Positions 9,939 to 19,146 of a stretch of 64,000 nt of DNA are shown here, piece after piece. This stretch comes from BM003 sp963699835 (GTDB lineage: Bacteria; Pseudomonadota; Gammaproteobacteria; Steroidobacterales; BM003): the NCBI GenBank assembly GCA_963699835.1, contig CAVOVJ010000003.1, forward strand, positions 62,001 to 126,000. The letters run 5' to 3'. Position 1 is the first letter of the stretch, and every line of letters begins with the position of its first letter. The notes beneath the pieces were generated by a model. It searched no databases. It had not been told where the DNA came from and was given only the letters and a program-made list of their open reading frames with translations. Both the position numbers and the translations under genes were made by a program.

Positions 9939-12068
9939 GTGCAATCAAGAAAAAACACTGCGGCGCTGGCGCTGCTGACACTGGCGTTCGCGGCATGTTC
10001 CGGCGGGCAGGACACGAATCCCGTTTCCGGGCAAAACAGCGGGCCGGCCGCGGCGGACGAGAAGGCCGCCGACGCGGCGGTGGTCGAGACCGCGATCGTA
10101 CCAGCGGTGGAAGAGGCGGCGGCGCCTGCGGCCAGTGCCGCTGCAGTGGCGTTTGCCAGCGAGTGCAAACAGCGGCATCGAAGCCGCCGACGAGTTGTTC
10201 AACGCGCTCGAGGCGTCCGAAGGGCCGCACGCGGTCGATACGACGCTGGAGGGCTATAACGACCTGGGTATCGCGTTGTACAACGGCTACGCCAAGGCCT
10301 CGCTCTACGCCAATGCACACCCCGACGAGAGCGTGCGCGAAGCCGCTCGTGAGTGCGAGCAGGGCTTCGATGAACTCAATACCCGTCTGAGCTTGTCGCG
10401 CCCGCTCTACAACGCCATCAGCACGATCGACGTCAGTAACGAGGATGAGGCAACCCGGTTTTTCTACCAGAAACAGCTGCGTGATTTCCGCCGCGCCGGT
10501 GTCGACAAGGACGAGGCAACGCGCGAGAAAATCGCGGCCCTTCGCGAGGAGTTGCTGCTGATCGGGCAGCAGTTCTCGAAGAACATCGCTGAGGACGTTC
10601 GCAGTATCGAGCTGGATTCCGTCGAGGATCTGGAGGGTCTGCCGCAGGATTTCATCGATGCTCACCCGCCCAACGAAGAGGGCAAGATCGTCATCACGAC
10701 GAATTACCCCGACTATTTCCCGTTCTCGCGCTATGCCAAAAACGATGCGGCGCGCAAGGTGCTGACGACCCGGTATATGAGTCGTGGCTACCCTGCGAAC
10801 GAGGCGATCCTCGAGCAAATGATAGAGAAACGCCATGAGCTGGCGAATTTGCTCGGCTACTCCAACTGGGCCGAATACGTCACCGAGGACAAGATGGTCG
10901 CGTCGGCCGAAAACGCCGCGGATTTCATCCAGAAGGTTGCCGATCTCGCCAAACCGCGCGCTCAACTCGACGAGCAGGTACTGGTTGCGCGTCTTCGCGA
11001 GGACTATCCGGATGTCGACAGCGTCGGTATCTGGCAGCGGAATTTCGTCGACAACCTGGTACGCGAAGAGCAGTTCGAGGTCGATAGCAAGCTTATCCGC
11101 CAGTACTTTGCCTACGATCGAGTTCGCGACGGCATTTTCGAACTGATCAGCGACCTGTTCGGCGTCCAGATTACGCCGTGGCAGACCGAGGTCTGGGATG
11201 ACAGCGTGGAGAGCTACGAGTTGAAGGACGGTGATCGGTTGATTGGCCGGTTCTACCTCGACATGCATCCGCGCGATGGCAAGTTCAAGCATGCCGCGGC
11301 ATTTCCGATCGTCCCGGGGATCACCGGGAAGCAGACTCCCGTGGCCGCGCTGATGTGCAATTTCCCCGGTGGCGACGGTACGGCCGGACTGATGGAGCAC
11401 AGCCAGGTCAACACGTTCCTGCACGAGTTCGGTCACCTGATCCATTTCCTGTTTGCCGGGGATCACCGCTGGGTCGGCAACTCCGGCATTGCCGCCGAGT
11501 GGGACTTTGCCGAGGCGCCGTCGCAGATGCTCGAAGAGTGGATTTACGACAAGCAGACGTTGCAGAGCTTTGGCCTCAACGACAAGGGCGAGCCGATCCC
11601 GGACGAGTTGATCGCGAAAATGAACGCGGCGCGCAAATTCGGTCTCGGCATGGGCAACCGCCAGCAGATGTTCTATGCTGCGATCTCACTGAACTACTAC
11701 AATCGCGATCCTGACTCGTTCGAGTTGTTGCCGTTGATGAAAGAGTTGCAGGCCGAGTACTCGCCCTACGACTATCTTGCCGATACGCATTTCTACACCA
11801 GTTTCGGTCATCTCGACGGCTACTCGGCGATCTACTACACCTACGCCTGGTCGAAGGTGATTGCGCTGGATATGTTCAGCCGTTTCGAGGAAGACGGAAT
11901 CCGCAACACCGCGACCGCGCGCGACTACCGCGACAAGGTGCTGGCAACGTCGGGGGTGCGCGGCCTGCCGCGGTGTCGGTCAAGGATTTTCTCGGTCGTC
12001 CCTACAATTTCGAGGCGTTTGCCGAGAGTCTGGCGGTTGACGGCCAGGGTGCCGGCCCGCTGGAGTGA
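9939..12068 (+). CDS. M3 family oligopeptidase, predicted lipoprotein (two frameshifts)
   Basis: Second thimet-family zinc peptidase, about 700 residues when the frames are joined. It starts with GTG; residues 1-20 (ALALLTLAFAACSGG) form a signal peptide with a lipobox. The catalytic motif is NTFLHEFGHLIHF near residue 495 with a downstream zinc-ligand Glu (EAPSQMLEEW). The frame jumps near 10165 (ECKQR to NSGIEAADELF) and again near 11955. After the second jump the natural C-terminus SVKDFLGRPYNFEAFAESL ends at a TGA at 12066. It is less like Dcp than the gene at 5189-7390, and the exact substrate preference is unknown. The protein would face the periplasm. Confidence 0.82.
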
Positions 12069-12076
12069 GAGCGTGA

Positions 12077-12099
12077 CGGGGCGGTGAAGCGCCGCCCCG
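12077..12099. terminator. Hairpin between convergent genes (possible bidirectional terminator without T-run)
   Basis: Perfect 8-bp GC stem CGGGGCGG / CCGCCCCG with a 7-base loop, sitting between the ends of the M3 peptidase and the fimbrial tip gene. No T-tract follows on either strand, so termination here would be weak or factor-dependent. Confidence 0.4.
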
Positions 12100-12105
12100 C
12101 AGTCG

Positions 12106-12657
12106 CTAGAAGATAATCGTTACCAGCAGGCTGTCCGAGTAGATGCCCGGGTCCACGTCCTGACCGGCGAAGACGCGCCCGTAAACCGGGATCGATTCGC
12201 GGTAGCGCCCGTTTCTGCGGAACTGCCACAGCGCCGACGTTCCGGTACTCCAGTTGCCCCAGATTCGTGTGCGTGCGGCATCGAGGTAGACGTTATAGGC
12301 AAGTGCGTCGGTCGCGCTCAACATCAGGCGCTGCGCGTAATCGTTGCTGTTTCCCGCAGCGATCGTTACCAGGAATATCCCGCCGCGGCCCTTGCAGTCG
12401 ATGTCGACCGCACCGGCATTGTCCAGCGGGGCGAGATCGTTCGCCAAATAGGAGCCGAAATTCAGCGGAACCGCGGTGATGGTGCAGTTCTGCGCGTTGG
12501 CGATATTGCCTATCGAGGCGCCGAACAGGAGCAGCAGCGCCGCCAGCGTCTGTCGACCAGATCGGGCCTCTGCGTCGTTTCGCCAGTTCCATTGGCTGCA
12601 CAGCGTACCATTGCGGCGGGAAATCGGTGCAAACCAGGGAGTCGGGCGCATCGTCAT
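12106..12657 (-). CDS. Spore coat U (SCPU) domain protein, likely Csu-type pilus tip subunit
   Basis: A 183-residue exported protein. A hydrophobic signal segment (LAALLLLFGASIGNIANAQ) lies unusually far in, at residues about 37-55. The mature part starts NCTITAVPLNFGSYL and has the SCPU pattern of paired Cys and a beta-rich domain ending YSDSLLVTIIF, the C-terminal strand used in donor-strand exchange. It is the last gene of a pilin-chaperone-usher-SCPU operon, matching the order of Csu-type archaic pili where the last subunit is the tip adhesin. The start is uncertain; the ATG at 12657 lies 4 bases after the usher stop. Confidence 0.75.
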   Translation of the reverse strand: MTMRPTPWFAPISRRNGTLCSQWNWRNDAEARSGRQTLAALLLLFGASIGNIANAQNCTITAVPLNFGSYLANDLAPLDNAGAVDIDCKGRGGIFLVTIAAGNSNDYAQRLMLSATDALAYNVYLDAARTRIWGNWSTGTSALWQFRRNGRYRESIPVYGRVFAGQDVDPGIYSDSLLVTIIF

Positions 12658-12660
12658 GTC

Positions 12661-15473
12661 TCAGAGTCCGTCGCAAACGAACTCACCGAGATCCGGCAAA
12701 GCCTTGCCGGGATCCGGTCGGGGCAGTTCGATTTCGCACTCGGCCCCGGCATGGCGAATGACCACCCGGCTGTTTTCGCCAATGCCCTCCATGTACAGGC
12801 GGCCGTCGAGTCCCACCGGGAACCGCTCCGGCGTGTCCGCAATACCGGCCTGGGCGCCTTCTGCGATCGGGTTGCCGTCTGCATCGACGACTCGCAGTAT
12901 CGCAGCCTGGGCCGGGCGAACACCAAGATCGATCAGCACACCGGAACGATAGTAGGGCGCGACAACGGTGCTGTAGCTTGAGGTGCGCGCATTGAGCGGC
13001 AGGTCCTCGGCCGCGATATGCAGCCGGTTGGCCTGGTAGGGACGCAGGTTTGGTACCAGCAGGCGACCGCGCTCGTCGGTGACGCCGACTTCGCGGTTCT
13101 CCTGGAACACGGTGACCCCCGGATAGCCGCCGGTGTCGATGACCGCGAAACCGTTGCGAATCTCGCGATTGACATAGGTCTCGCCGTCGAGCCAGGCCAG
13201 CGAGCCGGTCATCTCCGCACGCCAGCCATACTCGCCGTCGCGGTGGCGGACCTGGCCGCGATAGCGTGCGGCAGTCGTGTTTAGCGAGGCTTCCGTTTCA
13301 ACGCCTTCCGAGTCGCCACTGTAGCTGGTCAGGCGGTATCCGTAGCCGGGCCCCGACGGCAGGTCATGGCGGAAGTCGAGACGCAGGTTGCTGTCGTCGT
13401 CGCTGAGATTGAGCGAAGCCGAGGTGCTGCGGCGCGGCCCCAGCGATTTGCTGAACAGCAGGCTTGCCTGGATATCGCTGCCGTCCTGCTCGACATAGCT
13501 TGCCGAGAATGAAAAAGCGATACGGCTCGGCAACGTGCGGCTGTAGCTCGCGCTCATTACCGTGCGCGAGTCTTCGTCGCGGTGGAACGTCTCGTTTACG
13601 AGGGTCAGGCCGATCGAGCCCATACCGCCGAGACTGACGCCGCTTCCCAATAATGTGCGGAGTTTGGGCAGGCCGGAGTCGATATCGAGACCGGGCTGGG
13701 TAAAGCCGCTGCTGGTGCCCTGGAGCTGGCTGCTTAAGCGGTATTTGCGACCGCGATAGTCCTGGCCGATGCGCCACAGCGCGCCGTTGTCGTCGCCGCC
13801 GCTTATCGCCGCGCTGGCCGAGAAAGTCCCGTAGCGGTTCAGGGAAAAAACCGCACCGGCGCCGGCGACGACGAGTTCGTCGGTCGTTTCCAGGCGGCCG
13901 TCGACGGTCAGGTTTTCGCGAATACCGCGGCGTAATATCGCGCTGGCATACGGGTCGCCGTAGTCGTTGCTCTTGACCGCATAATTCCTGCGCAGGAAGC
14001 CGGCGTTTAGCGCATAGTCATTGAGTCCCGGCAGCAACAACTGGTCGCTGGCGTAGAAATCCTGGGTCACGGTCGTTTCGCGGCCAAGCAGGTCGCGGGT
14101 GACGACCTCGATTTGGCCGGCGCCATTGACGACCGGGATATCGTCGATGCGGAACGTACCGTCCGGAAAATTCTGCCGCGACCTCAGGTTGCCGTTGACA
14201 TACAGGTCGAGCGCGGTCGGTACCGCGGAGGAGCTGCTGAACGACGGTCGCGGGAATGTCACCATGCTCGGCCGGGTCGCGAAATTGGTGGCCAGCTGGA
14301 TCCCGCCAAACCGCACCGAGCGCGCCCAGCTGCTCTGCGGTGTGATTGTATCGCCGATTTTAAAGGTGCGAATATGGTCGGGGTCGTCGCGGGTCCAGGT
14401 TGAGTCGAGGCGGATCCAGCCGTCCTCGATCGGGTCGTCGCGGTCGTTGAAGTTCTCGTAACCGTCGTAATCGCGCAGGTCATAGTCTGACCAGCGGTAC
14501 AGCAATCCGCTATTGAGCGATCCCCTTCGGGGTAAACATCGTCGGTTCGAAAATAGTCGAAAACAGCCTGGCGCTGGCGCCGCCGTCATCGGTATATGCA
14601 GCCTGGTAGTCGACGAACGCTCCGGAATCCGAAACCGGGCTCGGGGCATCGTCGCGGCTCAGGGAGAGCGTCGTGTCGGACATGTACTGCGGCGGAATGC
14701 TGACCTCGGCACTCATGCTGGAAGACTCCATCGCCACGAGCACGCCGGGTATTGCACTGAATTCATGGAAGCGCCGGCCCGCATGTTCGACCGCGTCCGG
14801 GTACGGCGGTTTGACCCCCCATTCGTTGAGCGTCTCGGCGGTGGCGAATACCTGGCCCGCCGCATCGGCCAGCAGCAGCGTCGTCCCTTGCCCGACACCA
14901 TTGACCTCGACGTCGAGGAACAGCAGCTGCTCCTGCTCGCTGACCAGCTCGGCAGGCGACTGGGTCAAGGCCAGCGGCGATCCGACCGCGGCCGGTGACA
15001 GCGATGCGGTGAAGGTCGCGGAATCAAGCGGCACCGGGGCGGCGGTCTGCGCTGAGCGCGCCGGCGCTCGATTCGATGGGCGGAGCGGTTTCGGTCGCCG
15101 TTAGGTTTTCGGCTACAGGAAATTCGGGGATTACGGTCGCGGTACGGTTCTCGACGACAGGGAAATCAGCGGGTGCGGGTTGGCGGGCTGTTGCAGCGAC
15201 CGCTGATCCGGAGTTACCGGCTTGATCGGTACTGGCAGCCTGATCCGCCGCTACCGGTCGCGTCTCCGGCGGTGGCGAAGCGTCGCGATCGGGCTGTGCA
15301 GCGGGTGTCGCGGTGAGCGTCGTCGCAGCCTCTCCGGCTGCGGGTTCCGGCGACTGCAGATGCGCCGTCGTGTCCGTGCTGCCGGCGCAGCGGTGCGCGA
15401 GCAGCAGCAACAGGATAACCGCCAGGCCGAGGCTATTGGTCAGGCGCCACGGCATGCTCCCGGCTCCATCCAT
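12661..15473 (-). CDS. Chaperone-usher pathway outer-membrane usher, CsuD-like (two frameshifts)
   Basis: Outer-membrane pore that secretes and assembles pilus subunits. The N-terminal piece (15473-15024) holds a signal peptide (LAVILLLLLAHRCAG) and a long Pro/Ala/Thr-rich linker. The next piece (15034-14510) has the periplasmic N-domain (ELVSEQEQLLFLDVEVNGVG). The third (to 12661) holds the beta-barrel, including the plug region, and the C-terminal domains ending PDLGEFVCDGL. The frame changes near 15030 and near 14520-14640; joined, the protein is about 935 residues, longer than usual because of the linker of roughly 100 residues after the signal. It overlaps the chaperone end by 34 bases. 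Barrel motifs such as LYVNGNLRSRQNFPDGTF are well preserved. Confidence 0.85.
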
Positions 15474-16140
15474 CTTCGGTTTCTATGCGGACACTCCGCA
15501 ATGACTCCGGTCAGTTGACCGGGGACGAAGATCTCGGCGCTCGTTCCAGGGAGCAGGTAGCGGCCCTTGCCGCTGCGCCCGTCATCGGGCATGTCGCCGC
15601 CGCTGGCTGCGACGGAAAGCTGCTTGAGCTTGACGTGGGTATTGCCAGTGTTGCGTAGCGTAACGACGACGCCATCCGCGCCGACCCGGGTGTCCTCGAC
15701 GACGAGTTCGGGGATCGCCTCGGATTCGCTGGGTGCGACGAACACGGGAATACTGAGCTGCAATCTAATGCGTACCGCCGACTTGTCGCCCGCGCTGGAG
15801 GCGGGCGCCAGTTCGGTGACCAGCAGGCGAAAGGTCTTCTCGTGGGTGGGACTTGCCTGTCCCAGCAGACCGAGCCGGACGATCTGATCGCGCCCCGGAG
15901 GAATGGTAAAAAGCGGTGGTACCGCCAGCAATTCCTCTGTCGGCGCAAGCTGGTCCACGCCGTCCACGTTCTGACTCCACTCACGCGGTTCGACTTGCAT
16001 CGACACCGGTTTGTCGCCTGAATTGATAATCCGCAGCTCGCCGGCTGTGCGCTGGGCTGAAATTTCCACGCGCACCGGCACCACCTGCACCGAGGCACTG
16101 TGTGCCGCCCCGACGCAAAGCAGGAACAGGAGGGCGGCAT
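15440..16140 (-). CDS. Periplasmic fimbrial chaperone, CsuC/FimC-like (frame break at the start)
   Basis: Immunoglobulin-fold pilus chaperone that caps subunits before transfer to the usher. The mature protein SVQVVPVRVEISAQRTAGEL carries the basic-residue strand and the edge strand around LLAVPPLFTIPPGRDQIVRL. A signal peptide (AALLFLLCVGAAHSA) precedes it in the same frame, but that frame meets a stop before any ATG. The only well-placed ATG, at 16138-16140 behind GGGAGG, is one base out of phase, so a single indel just after the start codon is likely. The start codon lies in the loop of a hairpin (16129-16152). The gene lies between pilin and usher. Confidence 0.82.
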
Positions 16141-16152
16141 GCGCCGCCCTCC
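16129..16152 (-). promoter_or_regulatory. Intercistronic hairpin enclosing the chaperone RBS and AUG
   Basis: On the minus strand the sequence GGAGGGCGGC, loop GCAT, GCCGCCCTCC forms a perfect 10-bp GC stem. The Shine-Dalgarno region is in the 5' arm and the AUG of the chaperone gene starts in the loop. It follows the pilin stop by 25 bases. Such a hairpin could stabilise the upstream pilin message and limit chaperone/usher translation, giving the pilin excess that fimbrial operons need. That role is inferred. Confidence 0.6.
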
Positions 16153-16176
16153 CTCAGGCCGAGATAGCCCGCATAC

Positions 16177-16686
16177 TCAGAATGTGATCGTAACGGTGAC
16201 ATTGTCGTTGTAAGTGTCAGCCCGCACGTTCTCGGCATCGCTGGCCAGAACCTCGCCATATACGGTAGTGGTCTGCGGGTTGCCGAAGCCGGCGCCGCTC
16301 GCGGCAACGGTGCTGCCGTCGGTATCGTCGCCGAACACCGTACCGAGGCCGGCATCGGTGTAGAGCTGGTACACGAGATTGTCACCATTGGCCGAACCCA
16401 CCATGTTACGGTTGTTGATATCGCTGGCGCCACCGCCGTTCAGAGCGATAGTGGTGTCATAGCCATTGGTGCACACCCAGGTGATATCGGCACTCGAAGT
16501 CGCGTCGTTGATCAGGTCGAGCGTTCCGAAATTGAGCACTTCCACGTTGGTGATGTCGCAGGTGGCATCTACAACAGCCGTGACCGTCAGTGTATCGGTG
16601 TCGTCAGCGATCACCTGTCCACCGGCCAGGGCACCCGTTACTGCCAGGGCAATGGCAGTCTTGCGGTACTGATTACGAAATGTCAT
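16177..16686 (-). CDS. Major pilin subunit of a Csu/SCPU-type chaperone-usher pilus
   Basis: A 169-residue exported subunit, first gene of the operon. The start MTFRNQYRKT at 16686 has AGAGGA about 9 bases upstream and is followed by a signal peptide cleaved near GGQVIADD. The mature domain has the two Cys typical of SCPU-like pilins (VDATCDITNVEVLNFG and ITWVCTNGYD) and a C-terminal beta strand NVTVTITF used in donor-strand exchange. A longer frame back to 16923 reads through the riboswitch and is not the real start. It is expected to form the shaft of a surface pilus for attachment or biofilm growth. Confidence 0.82.
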   Translation of the reverse strand: MTFRNQYRKTAIALAVTGALAGGQVIADDTDTLTVTAVVDATCDITNVEVLNFGTLDLINDATSSADITWVCTNGYDTTIALNGGGASDINNRNMVGSANGDNLVYQLYTDAGLGTVFGDDTDGSTVAASGAGFGNPQTTTVYGEVLASDAENVRADTYNDNVTVTITF

Positions 16687-16714
16687 GACAAATTTCCTCT
16701 TTGTTTTCCTCAGG

Positions 16715-16800
16715 TTGTCGGCAGCCCAGCCATCTCCTCGCAGAGATCTGTGACTTTGCGTCCCCGTCTTGCGACGAGGTTGCCTTTGTCGCAGCCCGGG
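16715..16800 (-). ncRNA. Cyclic di-GMP-I (GEMM) riboswitch in the leader of the pilus operon
   Basis: On the minus strand, in the 5' leader 30-110 bases before the pilin AUG, the sequence follows the class-I c-di-GMP aptamer. It has AAAGGCAACC, a P2 stem capped by the GNRA tetraloop GCAA (CGTC-GCAA-GACG), the near-invariant GGGGACGCAAAG, a P3 stem (ATCTC / GAGAT), and the closing ATGGCTGGGCTGCCG. The GGACGCAAAG block and tetraloop are the signature of this family. The aptamer should sense c-di-GMP and control transcription or translation of the pilin-chaperone-usher-tip operon. The polarity cannot be told by eye; the 3' side runs into a short leader with no obvious T-run. Confidence 0.85.
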
Positions 16801-16968
16801 ATGCCTCCCTGGCCCGAAACGGGGATCACCAAACCAGAAACCCCCGCCTGGCAAACGGACATAGCCCATCTGCGCACCACGATGGTACGAATGTCCCGTG
16901 GGGGAATATGTGAAATGGCTCAAGAAAACCGGGATTTAGCGATTATTTCTGCGCGTTTTGCGACGCAG

Positions 16969-17440
16969 TCAGCGCCAGAATCGTCCGCTTGCGAGTTTGA
17001 CCTCGATAAACGACTCGCGGCCATTGTCGTAGCGGCAGATCAGCGCCACGAGGTTGTGTTCGCGAAAGTGCAGGCCGCTTTTACCGGCGACCTCGATTTT
17101 CTGCCCCGGACCGAACCGGTCCTCGGCCATGGTCGGCCAGCCGCTTCCAGTCTTTGCGTCGCGGCGAGAACCAGCGCCGTTTCGGGTAGGGCAGGCTGAC
17201 GGCGAACTGTAGCGGTTCGCCGCCGCTGTGGATCAACTCGACCGAACCCACGCGTGAGCCGCTCCAGTCGAATTCATGCTTCTCGTGACTGGCGAGTGCG
17301 GGCAGATCGGGCTCCGCCGGGTTGTCCAGTTCAGTGCTCGGCCGCGCGTCGAAAGCGTCGAGAAACTCGTGCAACGGCCCGGACCGTTTGCCGCTGAGAA
17401 TGTCCGCGGCGTTACCGAACATCGACGTTGCATTGAGCAT
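16969..17440 (-). CDS. Hypothetical protein (one frameshift)
   Basis: Unrecognised protein of about 157 residues starting MLNATSMFGNAADILSGKRS. The N-terminal frame gives VSLPYPKRRWFSPRRKDWKR. Near 17130 the frame changes to DRFGPGQKIEVAGKSGLHFR and continues to SGRFWR, stopping at 16969. The second half looks like a small beta-rich domain. No signal peptide or membrane segment is seen. It diverges from the kinase-like gene at 17648 and lies upstream of the pilus operon in the same orientation, separated by the riboswitch leader, so it has its own transcript or ends before it. Function unknown. Confidence 0.5.
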
Positions 17441-17647
17441 TGATAGTATCCCGCAGAGACCCCAGCATCGATACTAGGAAATGGCGAAACCGATATCCGT
17501 GACGCAGTTATCAGTTTTCAATATTGGCGGTTGCGGTTTCGCTTCATGTGTCCGCTCAGCGCCGGCTCAGGCAACGCTATAGATATTGCCGGATCAGGCG
17601 CTATCATCGGCGACTTCATATGTAGACATAACGAACAGGGTGAAGGC

Positions 17648-19146
17648 ATGAACCTGGTGCGGAGCAATAACCGGCAGCGGCTGATTTTGCCTGGATGGGT
17701 CATGCTGGCGTTGTCGATGACGGCGCGGGCGGAGATCAGCGAAGCCGTCGGCGGCAGCGGCGCGGTCTTCGCCTCGTCCCGCGACACGGCCGAGAGCTGT
17801 ATCGCGCTCGCGCCGATGCCGGGTGCCGTTTACAGCGCGTCTGACCGGCAGTGGGAGCAGCGTTTTTGCGCAATCGATTTTTATACCGCCAACACCGCGC
17901 TTTGCCCGAAAACCTGGAGCACCAGTCCGGCGATGCTGGTCTACGACCTCGCGCAAACGCCTTTCGCGGGCAAAGCGGCGGAGTTCGAGCGCGAGGTCTG
18001 CGCCAGGGGCGGGTCGGCGCGAAAATCGGCGCGGCGCGAACTGGCCATCTACAAGGTCTCGATGAATGCGGTGGATACGAGTGCCACCTATTCGAAATCG
18101 TCGCTGCTCTACTATCATTTTTCGCGCTACATGCAGAGCAGGGTCGGGGTTCCGGTGGCCGTTTACCGCAGCATGGACCGGGTCGTGCATCGGGAACGGG
18201 TGGTTGATCCAGGGATCCGTCTTACCGCCGACCGCAGCGAACTGAAAATGATCCATGCCGGCTGGACTCATTTGCGTGACGCCGACTCCGACCCTGCCGC
18301 CTACCGCAATCGGTCTGAAGTGATTACACCGGACGACTGCACGGGTCTACGGCGTGCTGTTGCTCGAGGCCGGACGCCGCTATGGCGTCGATCTCAATGG
18401 CACGCGAGCGTCGGGGTGGGGCGTCGGCCAGTCGCGCGATTTTCAGCAGACCGCACCGTTTATTGCGCTGCGTTCGGCCGGGACACTGGCCGAAGCGATC
18501 GACACGGGTATTGCCGAAGCGCGAGCCGAACCGGAGATGGCCAGGGCGTTGAAGGGCACCGTCGCCCCTGCCCAGGTCGCGTTCTGGATGCAGGAACTGA
18601 CCGAGGTCGTATTGCTGGATTATCTTTTCAATCAGCAGGATCGCATCGGCAATGTCGATTATCAGCACTTCTGGCACTGGTGGCAGGACGGTCGATTCAT
18701 GACCCGGTTGGCGCCGGAGCCATCGGTGCCGGCCGACATTGCGGCTTACGCGCCACTGCGGCTCCGGCGCTCGCGCATCAATGACAACGATGCCGGGGGT
18801 CGCGCCGCCTATGTCAACTATGCCGAGAAAACCGGCATGCTCGACGGGCTGCGTCATTTCAATGCGGATCTGTATGCGCGCATGGCCCGGCTGGCCCGCG
18901 ATTTTGCCGCGCAGGGTGAACTCTACCGATACACGCGTACCAGTTTTGGTTTAACTGACAAGTATGTCGCCCACCTGTCGCAGCAGGTCGGGAAGGCTTT
19001 CGCGATCCTGCGCCGAGGGCTGTGCATCAGGTGACCTCAGGTTCGATCTCGAGCCCGAATTGTTTGTGCGCAACGGGCGAGTCGCCGCGGCCAGCGTCGA
19101 CTGCGAATCCGGCGACGTGTTGACGAGTAGCGGCAATGAAAACTGA
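17648..19146 (+). CDS. Exported protein with kinase-like motifs (Fam20C/HipA-type fold suspected; two frameshifts)
   Basis: About 498 residues when frames are joined near 18345 and 19022. The ATG at 17648 has an AGGGTGAAGGC leader; a signal peptide follows (LILPGWVMLALSMTARA). The mature part has several Cys. Motifs: RRELAIYKVSMN near residue 135 (possible ATP-binding Lys), SSLLYYHFSRYMQSR, then VLLDYLFNQQDRIGNVDY (Asp/Asn arrangement like the catalytic loop of Fam20C-type secreted kinases) and SRINDNDAGGR (in the place of a metal-binding DFG-like motif). I do not recognise a named family, and the kinase assignment is inference from these motifs and their order. It overlaps the metallophosphoesterase start by 11 bases, so the two are translationally coupled. 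Confidence 0.6.

Noticed and set aside
14113..14403. Plus-strand frames within the usher gene
   Set aside because: Shadows of the usher coding strand with no ribosome sites or motifs.
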